Shown: positions 45,755 through 53,106 of the stretch, piece by piece
Position numbering within the stretch: position 1 is the stretch's first letter
Layout of the letters: each line of letters begins with the position of its first letter
Source: Rhodopseudomonas palustris
GTDB taxonomy: Bacteria > Pseudomonadota > Alphaproteobacteria > Rhizobiales > Xanthobacteraceae
Length of the DNA: 64,000 nucleotides
NCBI RefSeq assembly: GCF_003591005.1
Contig: NZ_QYYD01000003.1
Span: 124,001-188,000 of the forward strand
Reading direction: 5' to 3'
Notes under the pieces: model-generated
What the model was told of the DNA's origin: nothing
Databases searched by the model: none
Seen by the model: only the letters and a program-made list of their open reading frames with translations
Position numbers and translations under genes: made by a program

Positions 45755-46735
45755 ATGACGCTTCTCACCCATCTTTTCGGAAAACTCGCCAATGCCGCGG
45801 CGCTGCTGCTCGCGGTGCTGGTGTTGAATTTCTGCCTGATCCATCTTGCGCCGGGCGATCCGGTGCAGGTGATCGCCGGCGAGATGGGTGGGGCGTCGGC
45901 TGAAGTGATCGCCGAACTGCGCGCCAAATACGGTCTCGATCAGAGCCTGCTGACGCAACTGTTCACGTATCTCGGCAAGGTGCTGCACGGCGACTTCGGT
46001 TACTCCTACTACTTCAACCAGCCGGTGCTGTCGCTGATCGCCCAGCGGCTGCCGGCCTCGCTGTATCTGGCGCTGTCGTCGCTGTTCGCCGCGGTGATGA
46101 TCGGCACGCTGCTCGGCGTGATCAGCGCGCGGCGCCCCAACGGCTTGCTGAGTCACGGCGTCACCGTGCTATCGCTGGCCGGCTACGCCGCCCCGGTGTT
46201 CTGGACCGGGCTGATGCTGCTATTGCTGTTCGGCTCGGTGTGGCCGGTGCTGCCGGTCAACGGCATGGCCGACGTCGTCAATCCGAAGAGCGGCTTCGCC
46301 TATGTGCTCGACGTCGCCACCCATCTGGTGTTGCCGTCGCTGACGCTGGCGCTGGTGTTCATCGCGCAATATTCGCGATTGTCCCGCGTCAACATGATCG
46401 ACGTGCTGTCGGCCGACTATGTCCGCACCGCGCGCGCCAAGGGCCTGCCGGAGAGCGTGGTGATCTTCAAGCACGCGCTGCGTAACGCGCTGATCCCGAT
46501 CGTCACTGTGGTCGGGTTGCAGTTCGGCAATCTGTTCGCCGGCGCGGTGCTGGTCGAGACGGTGTTCAGCTGGCCCGGCATGGGCCGGCTGGTGTTCGAT
46601 TCGATTCTGCGCCGCGACTACCCGACCCTGATGGCGGTGCTGTTCTTCTCGGCCGTGATGGTCATCGCCGCCAACATCATCACCGATCTGGTTTACCGCC
46701 TGATCGATCCACGAATCCGCGCGGGGGCCCGATGA
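45755..46735 (+). CDS. ABC transporter permease, DppB family
   Basis: 326 aa, six helices. The N-terminus ends FCLIHLAPGDPV, then GLDQSLLTQLFTYLGKVLHGDFGYS, the usual DppB extracytoplasmic stretch. The coupling EAA loop is RTARAKGLPESVVIFKHALRNA. It overlaps the second permease gene by ATGA. Confidence 0.94.
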   Translation: MTLLTHLFGKLANAAALLLAVLVLNFCLIHLAPGDPVQVIAGEMGGASAEVIAELRAKYGLDQSLLTQLFTYLGKVLHGDFGYSYYFNQPVLSLIAQRLPASLYLALSSLFAAVMIGTLLGVISARRPNGLLSHGVTVLSLAGYAAPVFWTGLMLLLLFGSVWPVLPVNGMADVVNPKSGFAYVLDVATHLVLPSLTLALVFIAQYSRLSRVNMIDVLSADYVRTARAKGLPESVVIFKHALRNALIPIVTVVGLQFGNLFAGAVLVETVFSWPGMGRLVFDSILRRDYPTLMAVLFFSAVMVIAANIITDLVYRLIDPRIRAGAR

Positions 46736-47643
46736 GCACGCTCGACCACACCCTGATCGCGACTCCGCCATCGGCCGCCGTGGTGGTGTTACCTGCCACG
46801 CCGGCCGTGTCACCCGCCAGGGCGGCTTTCCGCCAGTTCATGAAGAGCCCGTCCGGCGTCGCCGGCGCCGTGCTGCTGATCGTGCTGGTGGCGATGACGG
46901 TGCTTGGGCCGTGGGTCTACACGATCGATCCTCTGGAGATTGTCGGCCTGCCGTTCACGCCGCCGTCGGCGGATGCGTGGCTCGGCACCGATTATCTCGG
47001 CCGCGATGTGCTGGCCGGCCTGGTGCATGGCGGCCGCGCGACGCTGACGGTCGGTGCGGTGGCGGCGCTGATCACCATCGCCATCGGCGTCACGGTCGGC
47101 GCGCTGGCCGGCTTCTTCGGCGGCTGGATCGACAGCCTCTTGGTGAAGATCGCCGAGTTCTTCCAGGTGCTGCCGCCGCTATTGTTCGCCATGGTGCTGG
47201 TGACGCTGTTCGGGCCGAAGCTGACCACGATCACGCTGGCGATCGGCGCGGTGAGCTGGACTTCGGCGGCGCGGCTGACGCGCGCCGAATTCATGCGGCT
47301 GCGCGATCTCGATTTCATCAAGGCGTCGCGCGCTGCCGGCGCCGGCAATCTGCACCTGATCCTGCGGGTGGTGCTGCCGAACGCGCTGCCGCCGATCATC
47401 GTGTCGGCGACGCTGGCGATCGGCGTCGCCATCCTGTTCGAGGGCGGCCTCAGCTTCCTCGGCCTCGGCGATCCCAACACCATGAGCTGGGGCCTGATGA
47501 TCGGCCAGAACCGCAACTACGTGCTCGACGCCTGGTGGGCGGTGACGTTCCCCGGCGCCGCGATCTTCCTGTCGGTGCTGGCGATCAGCCTGGTGGGCGA
47601 CGGCGTCAACGATGCGGTCAATCCGCGGCTGCGACGGAGGTGA
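46732..47643 (+). CDS. ABC transporter permease, DppC family
   Basis: 303 aa. Non-conserved N-terminal 40 residues, then the first helix and the LGTDYLGRDVLAGLVHGGR motif of DppC. The EAA loop is FIKASRAAGAGNLHLILRVV. Stop overlaps the first ATG of the ATPase gene by one base (TGATG). Confidence 0.94.
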   Translation: MSTLDHTLIATPPSAAVVVLPATPAVSPARAAFRQFMKSPSGVAGAVLLIVLVAMTVLGPWVYTIDPLEIVGLPFTPPSADAWLGTDYLGRDVLAGLVHGGRATLTVGAVAALITIAIGVTVGALAGFFGGWIDSLLVKIAEFFQVLPPLLFAMVLVTLFGPKLTTITLAIGAVSWTSAARLTRAEFMRLRDLDFIKASRAAGAGNLHLILRVVLPNALPPIIVSATLAIGVAILFEGGLSFLGLGDPNTMSWGLMIGQNRNYVLDAWWAVTFPGAAIFLSVLAISLVGDGVNDAVNPRLRRR

Positions 47644-48644
47644 TGATGGCGCCGGTGCTCGAAGTCGACAATCTCAGCGTCAGCATGACCGATCGCCGCG
47701 GCGATCTGGTGCCGGTGCTGGAGAATTTGTCGTTCACCATCGATAAGGGCAAAACGATTGCGCTGGTCGGTGAGAGCGGCTGCGGCAAGAGCATGACGGC
47801 GCTGGCGATCATGCGGCTGCTGCCGGAGGGCTTTGTCGTCACCGGCGGCCGTATCCTGCTCGAAGGCGAGGACCTTCTGACCGCCCGCAACAAGCGGATG
47901 CGCGCGCTGCGCGGCGACGCGGTGTCGATGGTGTTCCAGGAGCCGATGACGGCGCTCAATCCGCTGTACACGGTCGGCGATCAGATCGCCGAGGTGCTGT
48001 ATTATCACCGCCGCATGAGCCGCAAGGATGCGACCGAGCAGGCTGTGCAGTTCCTCAAGGCGGTGCAGATCCCGGCCGCCGAGCAGCGCGCCAAGGCGTA
48101 TCCGCACCAGATGTCGGGCGGCATGCGGCAGCGGGTGATGATCGCGATGGCGCTGGCCTGCAAGCCGAAGCTCCTGATCGCCGACGAGCCGACCACCGCG
48201 CTCGACGTCACCGTGCAGGCGCAGATCTTCGACCTGCTCGCCAAGCTGCAGGACGAGACCGAAACCGCGATCGTGCTGATCACCCATGATCTCGGCGCGG
48301 TCGCCGAACTCGCCGACGATATCGCGGTGCTGTATGCCGGCCGCTGCATCGAGACCGGGCCGTCGCACGAACTCGCGGCGGCGCCGCGCCATCCTTATAC
48401 GCGCGGGCTGCTCGGCTGCGTGCCGCACCTGGCGGTCGGCGTCGCCAAGCCCGACCGCTGGGTCGATCTCGGCGAGATCCCCGGCATGGTGCCGTCGCTC
48501 GGCCAGCGCGGGCCGGATTGCGCCTTCCTGGCGCGCTGCGCCAATGCGCGCGAGGTGTGCCGCTCGCGGCCGCAGCCGCCGCTCGGCGCCATCGCGCCCG
48601 GCCATACTGTGTCGTGCTGGCGCGCCGAGGAGATCGCCGCATAA
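47643..48644 (+). CDS. ABC transporter ATP-binding protein, DppD/OppD family
   Basis: 333 aa. Walker A GESGCGKS, Q-loop FQEPMTALNPLYTVGDQ, signature MSGGMRQR, Walker B LLIADEPTTALDVT. The C-terminal Cys set (CAFLARCANAREVC...SCW) matches the oligopeptide ATPase C-terminal domain, which can carry an iron-sulfur cluster. GGAGG lies directly before the two adjacent ATGs (47643, 47646). Confidence 0.94.
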   Translation: MMAPVLEVDNLSVSMTDRRGDLVPVLENLSFTIDKGKTIALVGESGCGKSMTALAIMRLLPEGFVVTGGRILLEGEDLLTARNKRMRALRGDAVSMVFQEPMTALNPLYTVGDQIAEVLYYHRRMSRKDATEQAVQFLKAVQIPAAEQRAKAYPHQMSGGMRQRVMIAMALACKPKLLIADEPTTALDVTVQAQIFDLLAKLQDETETAIVLITHDLGAVAELADDIAVLYAGRCIETGPSHELAAAPRHPYTRGLLGCVPHLAVGVAKPDRWVDLGEIPGMVPSLGQRGPDCAFLARCANAREVCRSRPQPPLGAIAPGHTVSCWRAEEIAA

Positions 48645-49693
48645 TGCATCAGCGCGCGAACCCGCCGGACGGCGATCCGATTCTGCTCGACGTCAACGAC
48701 CTTGTGGTGCATTTCCGCGCCGGCAAGAAGCGGCCGTGGGGCAAGCCGTCGTTCGTTCATGCTGTCGACGGCGTCAGCTTTCGCGTCAAGCGCGGCACCA
48801 CGTTCGGCATCGTCGGCGAAAGCGGCTCCGGCAAGTCGACCACCGCACAGGCGATCATGCGGCTGGTGCCGTCGACCTCCGGCCAGATCGTGTTTCGCGG
48901 CGAGGATATCATGCCGCTGACCGGCGAGCCGCTGCGGCAGGTGCGCCGGCACGTGCAGATCGTGTTTCAGGACCCATTCTCGGCGCTCGATCCGCGCCGC
49001 CGCGCCGGCGACCAGATCCGCGAGCCGCTCGACCTCCTGAACATCGGCAGCCGCAGCGAGCGCGATGCGCGCGTCAAGCAATTGCTGGCCGAAGTCGGCC
49101 TGCCGCCCGAAGCCGCCGATCTGTTTCCGCATCAGTTTTCGGGCGGCCAGCGGCAACGGCTGTGCATCGCCCGCGCGTTGGCGCCGGAGCCGGAGCTGAT
49201 CGTCTGCGACGAGGCGGTGTCGGCGCTCGACGTCGCCATCCAGGCGCAGATTCTCAACCTCTTGAAGAAGCTGCAGCGCGAGCGCGGGCTGACCTACATC
49301 TTCATCTCGCACGATCTCGGCGTCATCCAGCAGTTCTGCGACGAGATCGCCGTGATGTATCTCGGCAAGGTGGTGGAGCAGGCGCCGGCCTCGACGCTGT
49401 TCACCGCACCGCGCCATCCCTACACCTGGTCGCTGGTGTCGGCCGCGGTGCCGCCCGGCCCGCTGCGCGACGAGCTGAAGGCGAAGTATCTGGTCAAGGG
49501 CGAGCCGCCGTCGCCGGTCGATCCGCCGCCCGGCTGCCGCTTCGCCGGCCGCTGCCCGTTCGTGATCGAGCGCTGCCGGGAAGACCTGCCGTTCCTCGAC
49601 ACCACCGGCCCCGAGCACTACGTCGCCTGTCACCGCAAGGACGAACTCGGCGTTCCGGACTTCACGCCCGTCACAAGCGGGGCGATCGGGTAG
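48644..49693 (+). CDS. ABC transporter ATP-binding protein, DppF/OppF family
   Basis: 349 aa. Walker A GESGSGKS, Q-loop FQDPFSALDPRRRAGDQI, signature FSGGQRQR, Walker B LIVCDEAVSALDVA (Ala replacing the usual Pro). C-terminal Cys set GCRFAGRCPFVIERC. Start shares one base with the preceding stop (TAATG). It is the last gene of the operon. The preceding open frame from 48518 lies within the DppD-like gene. Confidence 0.94.
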   Translation: MHQRANPPDGDPILLDVNDLVVHFRAGKKRPWGKPSFVHAVDGVSFRVKRGTTFGIVGESGSGKSTTAQAIMRLVPSTSGQIVFRGEDIMPLTGEPLRQVRRHVQIVFQDPFSALDPRRRAGDQIREPLDLLNIGSRSERDARVKQLLAEVGLPPEAADLFPHQFSGGQRQRLCIARALAPEPELIVCDEAVSALDVAIQAQILNLLKKLQRERGLTYIFISHDLGVIQQFCDEIAVMYLGKVVEQAPASTLFTAPRHPYTWSLVSAAVPPGPLRDELKAKYLVKGEPPSPVDPPPGCRFAGRCPFVIERCREDLPFLDTTGPEHYVACHRKDELGVPDFTPVTSGAIG

Positions 49694-49709
49694 TCGCGCC
49701 TTCCGCCAG

Positions 49710-49770
49710 CGTCATTGCGACCGAAGCGTATCAATCCAGAAGCTCAGTGCACCGCGCTGGACGGAGAGAC
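49710..49770. repeat. Damaged copy of repeat A with internal deletion
   Basis: The left arm cgtcattgcgaccgaagcg is kept. The block from attgcttcg to caatg (23 bases in copy 1) is missing between gctgg and acggagag. The palindrome is therefore destroyed and the element cannot form its hairpin. Confidence 0.7.
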
Positions 49771-49795
49771 TATACTTTCGCGCCGAGCAGCGACT

Positions 49796-50722
49796 TCATG
49801 GCGATGTCGGACTTGAGGGCCGCGCGGACGGCGCGATGCTGGCCCGCTTGGGGTGCTGCCGCAGCTTGCGCCGCGCCCAGAGCAGCAGGCCGGTGCTCAA
49901 CAGTCCGGCCAGCACCACCGAGACGATGAGGTTGAGTGTGCCGGCGATCAGCGCCGACCAATTGCCCTCGTGCAACAGCCGAGGCCAATTGCGCGGCATC
50001 GGCGTCACGCCGCCGGCCGTGAACGTGTAGGCGCGCAACTCGCCGTCCTCGTAGATCCGCGCCATCATTCGTTGGCCGCGCTGCGCCAGCATCGCCAGAT
50101 GCGACACGTCGTGCGTCTGCGCCAGCGAGCGCACCGCCTCAGTGAGCGGCAGCGGCGGCCGGAGCGGTGACGGTGGTGCGCCGGTCAGCGTCCAACCGAA
50201 TGCCATGAACAGCCCGGTGATCGGGCTGAGCAGCAGCAGCGGCAGCGTGAGCCATGCCGCGCCCTTGTGCCAGCCGGCAAGGCTGTTGCGCAGACGCGGC
50301 AGGCCCATCACGATGCCGATGCCCATGATCACCACCATCGCGATGGTCGATCCGATCACCAGCCAGTCGTAGCCGAGCAGATGCTCGTGGGTGCGCCGCG
50401 CCCACAGCATCACGTCGCCGAGCCGGTCGGATGTGGCGGCCGGCTCGCCGCTGACGAGATCGATCGCCGGTGCCGTGACGCCGAGCAGGCGCATCTGTTG
50501 GCCGCTGGCGTTGATGCTGAGCCCGCGCGCCTGGCCGGCGGGGTCGTAGCGCTGCAGCAACGCCGTGAGGCGATCGGCATCGACCAGCCCGGCCGGCAGC
50601 CCGCGGCTCTGGATGATCGGCTCGGCCGACAGGATCAGGCCGGTGAGGATCAGTACGATCAGCGGCAGCGCGAACACCAGGGTGATCCAGCGGTGCAGCT
50701 TGAGAAGTAGAACGTTGTTCAT
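49796..50722 (-). CDS. PepSY-associated transmembrane protein
   Basis: 308 aa. Four main helices: LHRWITLVFALPLIVLILTG (His in the first helix, a PepSY-TM hallmark), one near residue 150, GAAWLTLPLLLLSPITGLFM and the C-terminal SALIAGTLNLIVSVVLAGLL. The periplasmic part lies between the first two. It resembles YbbB/FpvG-like proteins often found with TonB-dependent receptors, where they reduce ferric siderophores; none is adjacent here. Start ATG 50722, eight bases after GGGA. An alternative start is ATG 50731. Confidence 0.85.
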   Translation of the reverse strand: MNNVLLLKLHRWITLVFALPLIVLILTGLILSAEPIIQSRGLPAGLVDADRLTALLQRYDPAGQARGLSINASGQQMRLLGVTAPAIDLVSGEPAATSDRLGDVMLWARRTHEHLLGYDWLVIGSTIAMVVIMGIGIVMGLPRLRNSLAGWHKGAAWLTLPLLLLSPITGLFMAFGWTLTGAPPSPLRPPLPLTEAVRSLAQTHDVSHLAMLAQRGQRMMARIYEDGELRAYTFTAGGVTPMPRNWPRLLHEGNWSALIAGTLNLIVSVVLAGLLSTGLLLWARRKLRQHPKRASIAPSARPSSPTSP

Positions 50723-50984
50723 CGAGAGCATCCCATCGAAGCCCGGGCGCCGCGCCATCACATGTGCGTTGCGGCCGGCGATCCCGGAAGGCGAGTGATT
50801 GAGCGTCACCTGATCAAAGCGCCGACCCGTTGGACTTAGACCCGCAAAGCTGTCGTTCGCCTGACAAGCCGCGCGGTTGCTCTCGAGCCGCGCTCAGCTG
50901 TTGCGCTGCGCGGCGGCGAATCAGCTGGCTGGCGAGCGCAAGTGGAGCTCAATGCTGACTCCGCGCCACGACTTACTGTCCGGT

Positions 50985-51188
50985 TTATTCCGGACAGAAT
51001 TTGCGAACTACTTGCGGCTCGTTCACCGGTACGCAGTCGATCTTGTGAGTGCCGGCGCGCCCTTGTCGGCATCTAAACGCGTCGCGGGCGTCCCGCAATG
51101 CGGCGAAATCCGCCACGTTGACAGACTGATAGGCATCGGTAACGCCATCTGTGATGGGTCGACCGAAGTGCGGGCGTCGTGCCATCAC
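50985..51188 (-). CDS. Possible small protein, 67 aa
   Basis: Sequence begins MMARRPHFGRPITDG and ends NEPQVVRKFCPE. Third-position GC is only moderate, no clear ribosome site is seen, and it overlaps an opposing open frame. No family is recognised. Listed only because the region otherwise has no gene. Confidence 0.25.
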   Translation of the reverse strand: MMARRPHFGRPITDGVTDAYQSVNVADFAALRDARDAFRCRQGRAGTHKIDCVPVNEPQVVRKFCPE

Positions 51189-51231
51189 GTCCGAAGTTCA
51201 CATCCCGCCAACCGTCTTCATTCGTTCGCTA

Positions 51232-51246
51232 TTTAGTCTGACTAAA
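51232..51246. promoter_or_regulatory. 15-bp palindrome, candidate operator
   Basis: TTTAGTC-T-GACTAAA: perfect 7-bp arms around one base. It lies 85 bases upstream of the secreted Cys-containing protein gene and contrasts with the GC-rich surroundings. It resembles A/T-type regulator sites such as those of Fur or Irr family proteins, but matches no consensus I can name with confidence. Confidence 0.35.
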
Positions 51247-51330
51247 CTTGTGCCTGTTGAAATTTCGAGGTGTTGCTACGATGCTTCGGTACGGCCGATA
51301 TCGTGCAAACCCAATTGGTATGGAGGTAGT

Positions 51331-51678
51331 ATGCGTTCCTCGTCGATGATCCTGCTCTGCTCCGTCGCCCTTGTTGCTGCACTTGCGGTCAGCGAACGTG
51401 TCGGCACACCTGCCGTTCTGATCGAGCCCGCCGTCGCCGCGACGCCGGTCGCGCCGGCGCCGCCACCGCCGCCAGTGTTCCGCACCGTGACATCGTCGTC
51501 GTGCTCGGCCAATGGATGCCCGACGACCTGCGAGACCGACGAGGCGCTGATTTCGGCGATCTGCATCGGCTCGACCGGGGCGAAGTTCAGCGAAAGTCTT
51601 GTGGTGGAGAACGGACAGATCACGGCAAGCTGTGGCCCGTCCTCGACCGCCATCGTGGTGTCCTGCGCTCGCAAATAG
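51331..51678 (+). CDS. Small secreted Cys-containing hypothetical protein
   Basis: 115 aa. GGAGGTAGT directly precedes the ATG at 51331. The signal-like N-terminus MRSSSMILLCSVALVAALAV is followed by a Pro/Ala hinge (VAPAPPPPPVF). The mature part carries five Cys beyond the signal (SSCSANGCPTTCETD, ISAICIG, ASCGPSS, VVSCARK give CxxxxCxxxC and three later), consistent with disulfide bonds in the periplasm. No family is recognised. Confidence 0.75.
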   Translation: MRSSSMILLCSVALVAALAVSERVGTPAVLIEPAVAATPVAPAPPPPPVFRTVTSSSCSANGCPTTCETDEALISAICIGSTGAKFSESLVVENGQITASCGPSSTAIVVSCARK

Positions 51679-51751
51679 CGCCGGCACGTTTCAGCAAGGG
51701 CTGTGCCGCCGGCATGCGGCGGCGCCGCCCGTCGTATCAAAGGTCAAACCG

Positions 51752-52156
51752 ATGCAGAAATGGTTCGTCGCACTGGCGCTGGCCGTGCTGATCGTCATCG
51801 GCTTCGCCGCCGGACCGATGTCCGTCGTCGTCGCCTTCCTGTCGTTCTGGGTCACGCTGTATCTGGTGTGGGCTTATGAACTCGGCTTCAAAGATACTTG
51901 GGCACGCTACGGCCTGCACCGCATCAAGCCGCCATTCTGGGCGGACGAAAACAAGGCGTGGTTTCTGCCGATTTTCGACGATCGGTTGAAAGTGGTGAAA
52001 GCCGCCGCGGTGTCGCTGCTGATCGTCGCCTTTAGCCTGATGTTGCCGGTCTCAGTGGTGCGGATCGCCACGCTGATCGTACTGGCCTGGTACGTCAGCG
52101 AAGTCTACCGTGCCCAGAAGGCGACCGATCAGCTCGACCGGGCGCGGTTCAACTGA
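51752..52156 (+). CDS. Small membrane protein
   Basis: 134 aa. Start ATG 51752. Two close helices at the N-terminus (WFVALALAVLIVIGFAAGPM and VVVAFLSFWVTLYLVWAYEL), a hydrophilic loop with YGLHRIKPPFWADENKAWF, then a long hydrophobic stretch (AAVSLLIVAFSLMLPVSVVRI and on). No family is recognised. It follows the secreted protein by 73 bases and may be co-transcribed. Confidence 0.75.
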   Translation: MQKWFVALALAVLIVIGFAAGPMSVVVAFLSFWVTLYLVWAYELGFKDTWARYGLHRIKPPFWADENKAWFLPIFDDRLKVVKAAAVSLLIVAFSLMLPVSVVRIATLIVLAWYVSEVYRAQKATDQLDRARFN

Positions 52157-52292
52157 CGACGATCGTCGATCAGGATCGGCTGATTAGCCATCTTTGCAGA
52201 TCGCCCCCGTCGTCGCTGGACGGCGCGGGCGATTTCGACATCAATATGCAGACGTCTGAATAACAAAGTGCCCGGGGGCCGAGGAGATCGCG

Positions 52293-52634
52293 ATGGCAGA
52301 CGACAAATCATCCGACGTCATTCTCAACATGATGTCGAAGAACCTCGAACAGGCGCGGGGCGCGATGAGCAACTATCTGCAGTTCATCGAGAAGAGTCTG
52401 GCGGTGACGCCGATCGGAAACAGCAGCCAGGCCTCCGCGCTGAAGAGCTACGTCGATCGCAATGTGCAGGCGACCTTCGACTTTTCGCAGCGATTGCTGC
52501 ACGCCAAGGACTTCCAGGACGTCGTCCGCATCCAGACTGAGTTTTTGCAGACCCAGTTCCGGGTTCTGACCGACCAGGCCAAGGATGTGGTCGAGATGAC
52601 CAAGCCGACGGTGATCGTGCCGGGCGACGGCTAG
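52293..52634 (+). CDS. Phasin family protein
   Basis: 113 aa, helical and amphipathic, with the Phasin_2 pattern: NMMSKNLEQARGAMSNYLQF, then FDFSQRLLHAKDFQDVVRIQTEFLQ (shown in part) and LTDQAKDVVE near the end. Phasins coat polyhydroxyalkanoate granules and regulate their number and size. Related phasin-like proteins also act in other settings. No PHA synthase lies in the window. Its stop codon lies at the edge of repeat D. Confidence 0.85.
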   Translation: MADDKSSDVILNMMSKNLEQARGAMSNYLQFIEKSLAVTPIGNSSQASALKSYVDRNVQATFDFSQRLLHAKDFQDVVRIQTEFLQTQFRVLTDQAKDVVEMTKPTVIVPGDG

Positions 52635-52734
52635 AGCGTTTTCGAGCGAAGTGGATACCGGTTCGCGTGAAGAAAACGCGTCAAGAGAAAGACCTAGAGC
52701 TCCGGTTCTGATTTTATCAGAACCGGAGCTCTAG
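52633..52734. repeat. Dispersed repeat D with perfect 19-bp palindrome
   Basis: Two nested structures. GCGTTTTC (52636-52643) pairs with GAAAACGC (52672-52679). Then a perfect 19-bp inverted repeat (52694-52712 and 52716-52734; left arm ctagagctccggttctgat) has a 3-base loop. It lacks a T run, so it is not a standard terminator. The first base touches the phasin stop codon. I recognise the element type as common in intergenic DNA of related bacteria. Confidence 0.8.
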
Positions 52735-52881
52735 GACGGGCTTCGCCCCGCCGGGGCCGGGCGTGTTCGGAAGTGAGCAGTTAAAGCCGTACAGGCAGCC
52801 CGGCATCGGGGCCGAAGGAACAAACAACGTGGCTAACGACTTGCTAACCGCTCGATCAATTCTCGATACGGAACTCGCTCG

Positions 52882-53100
52882 ATGTTGAAAGTCGTTGGTT
52901 TGGTCGTTTCGCTGCTCCTGCTGGTGTCGGTCGCGCAGGCCCAGTCCGGCCGCCCCGATCCGGGCTGCGGCCGTGACGTGTCGCGGTTCTGCCGATCGGT
53001 GATGGATCAGGGCGACGGGGTCATTCTAGGTTGTTTGCAGAAGAACCGGTCCCGGCTTAGCAAAACTTGCGCCAAGGTTCTGACCGACCATGGTCAATAA
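52882..53100 (+). CDS. Small secreted Cys-rich-repeat protein
   Basis: 72 aa. Signal peptide MLKVVGLVVSLLLLVSVAQA, then about 50 residues with four Cys: GCGRDVSRFCRSV and GCLQKNRSRLSKTCAKVL. Spacing of the pairs (C-x7-C, x13, C-x11-C) resembles the eukaryote-like cysteine-rich Golgi (GLG1) repeat, which occurs singly in rhizobial secreted proteins. Function is unknown. Confidence 0.8.
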   Translation: MLKVVGLVVSLLLLVSVAQAQSGRPDPGCGRDVSRFCRSVMDQGDGVILGCLQKNRSRLSKTCAKVLTDHGQ

Positions 53101-53106
53101 GTTCGC

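Larger units (their letters stand above)
50723..51330. other. 608-bp region with weak coding signals
   Basis: Composition here is less GC-biased than in flanking genes. The best open frames are a 67-codon minus frame (50985-51188) and a 119-codon plus frame (50877-51236); both have weak codon bias and I cannot choose. A 15-bp palindrome lies at 51232-51246. No RNA gene or repeat family is recognised. Confidence 0.5.

Noticed and set aside
50877-51236. 119-codon + frame in the 50.8-51.3 kb gap
   Set aside because: Mixed codon use, no ribosome site or recognisable motif, and an opposing open frame of similar quality. It is left as uncertain sequence.
52694-52734. Perfect palindrome as a rho-independent terminator
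   Set aside because: No T run follows either strand's stem, and the sequence belongs to a composite dispersed repeat.
51331-53100. Phage or toxin-type island formed by the small genes here
   Set aside because: The small genes encode secreted, membrane and phasin-like proteins with normal composition; no integrase, transposase or toxin-antitoxin pairing is visible.
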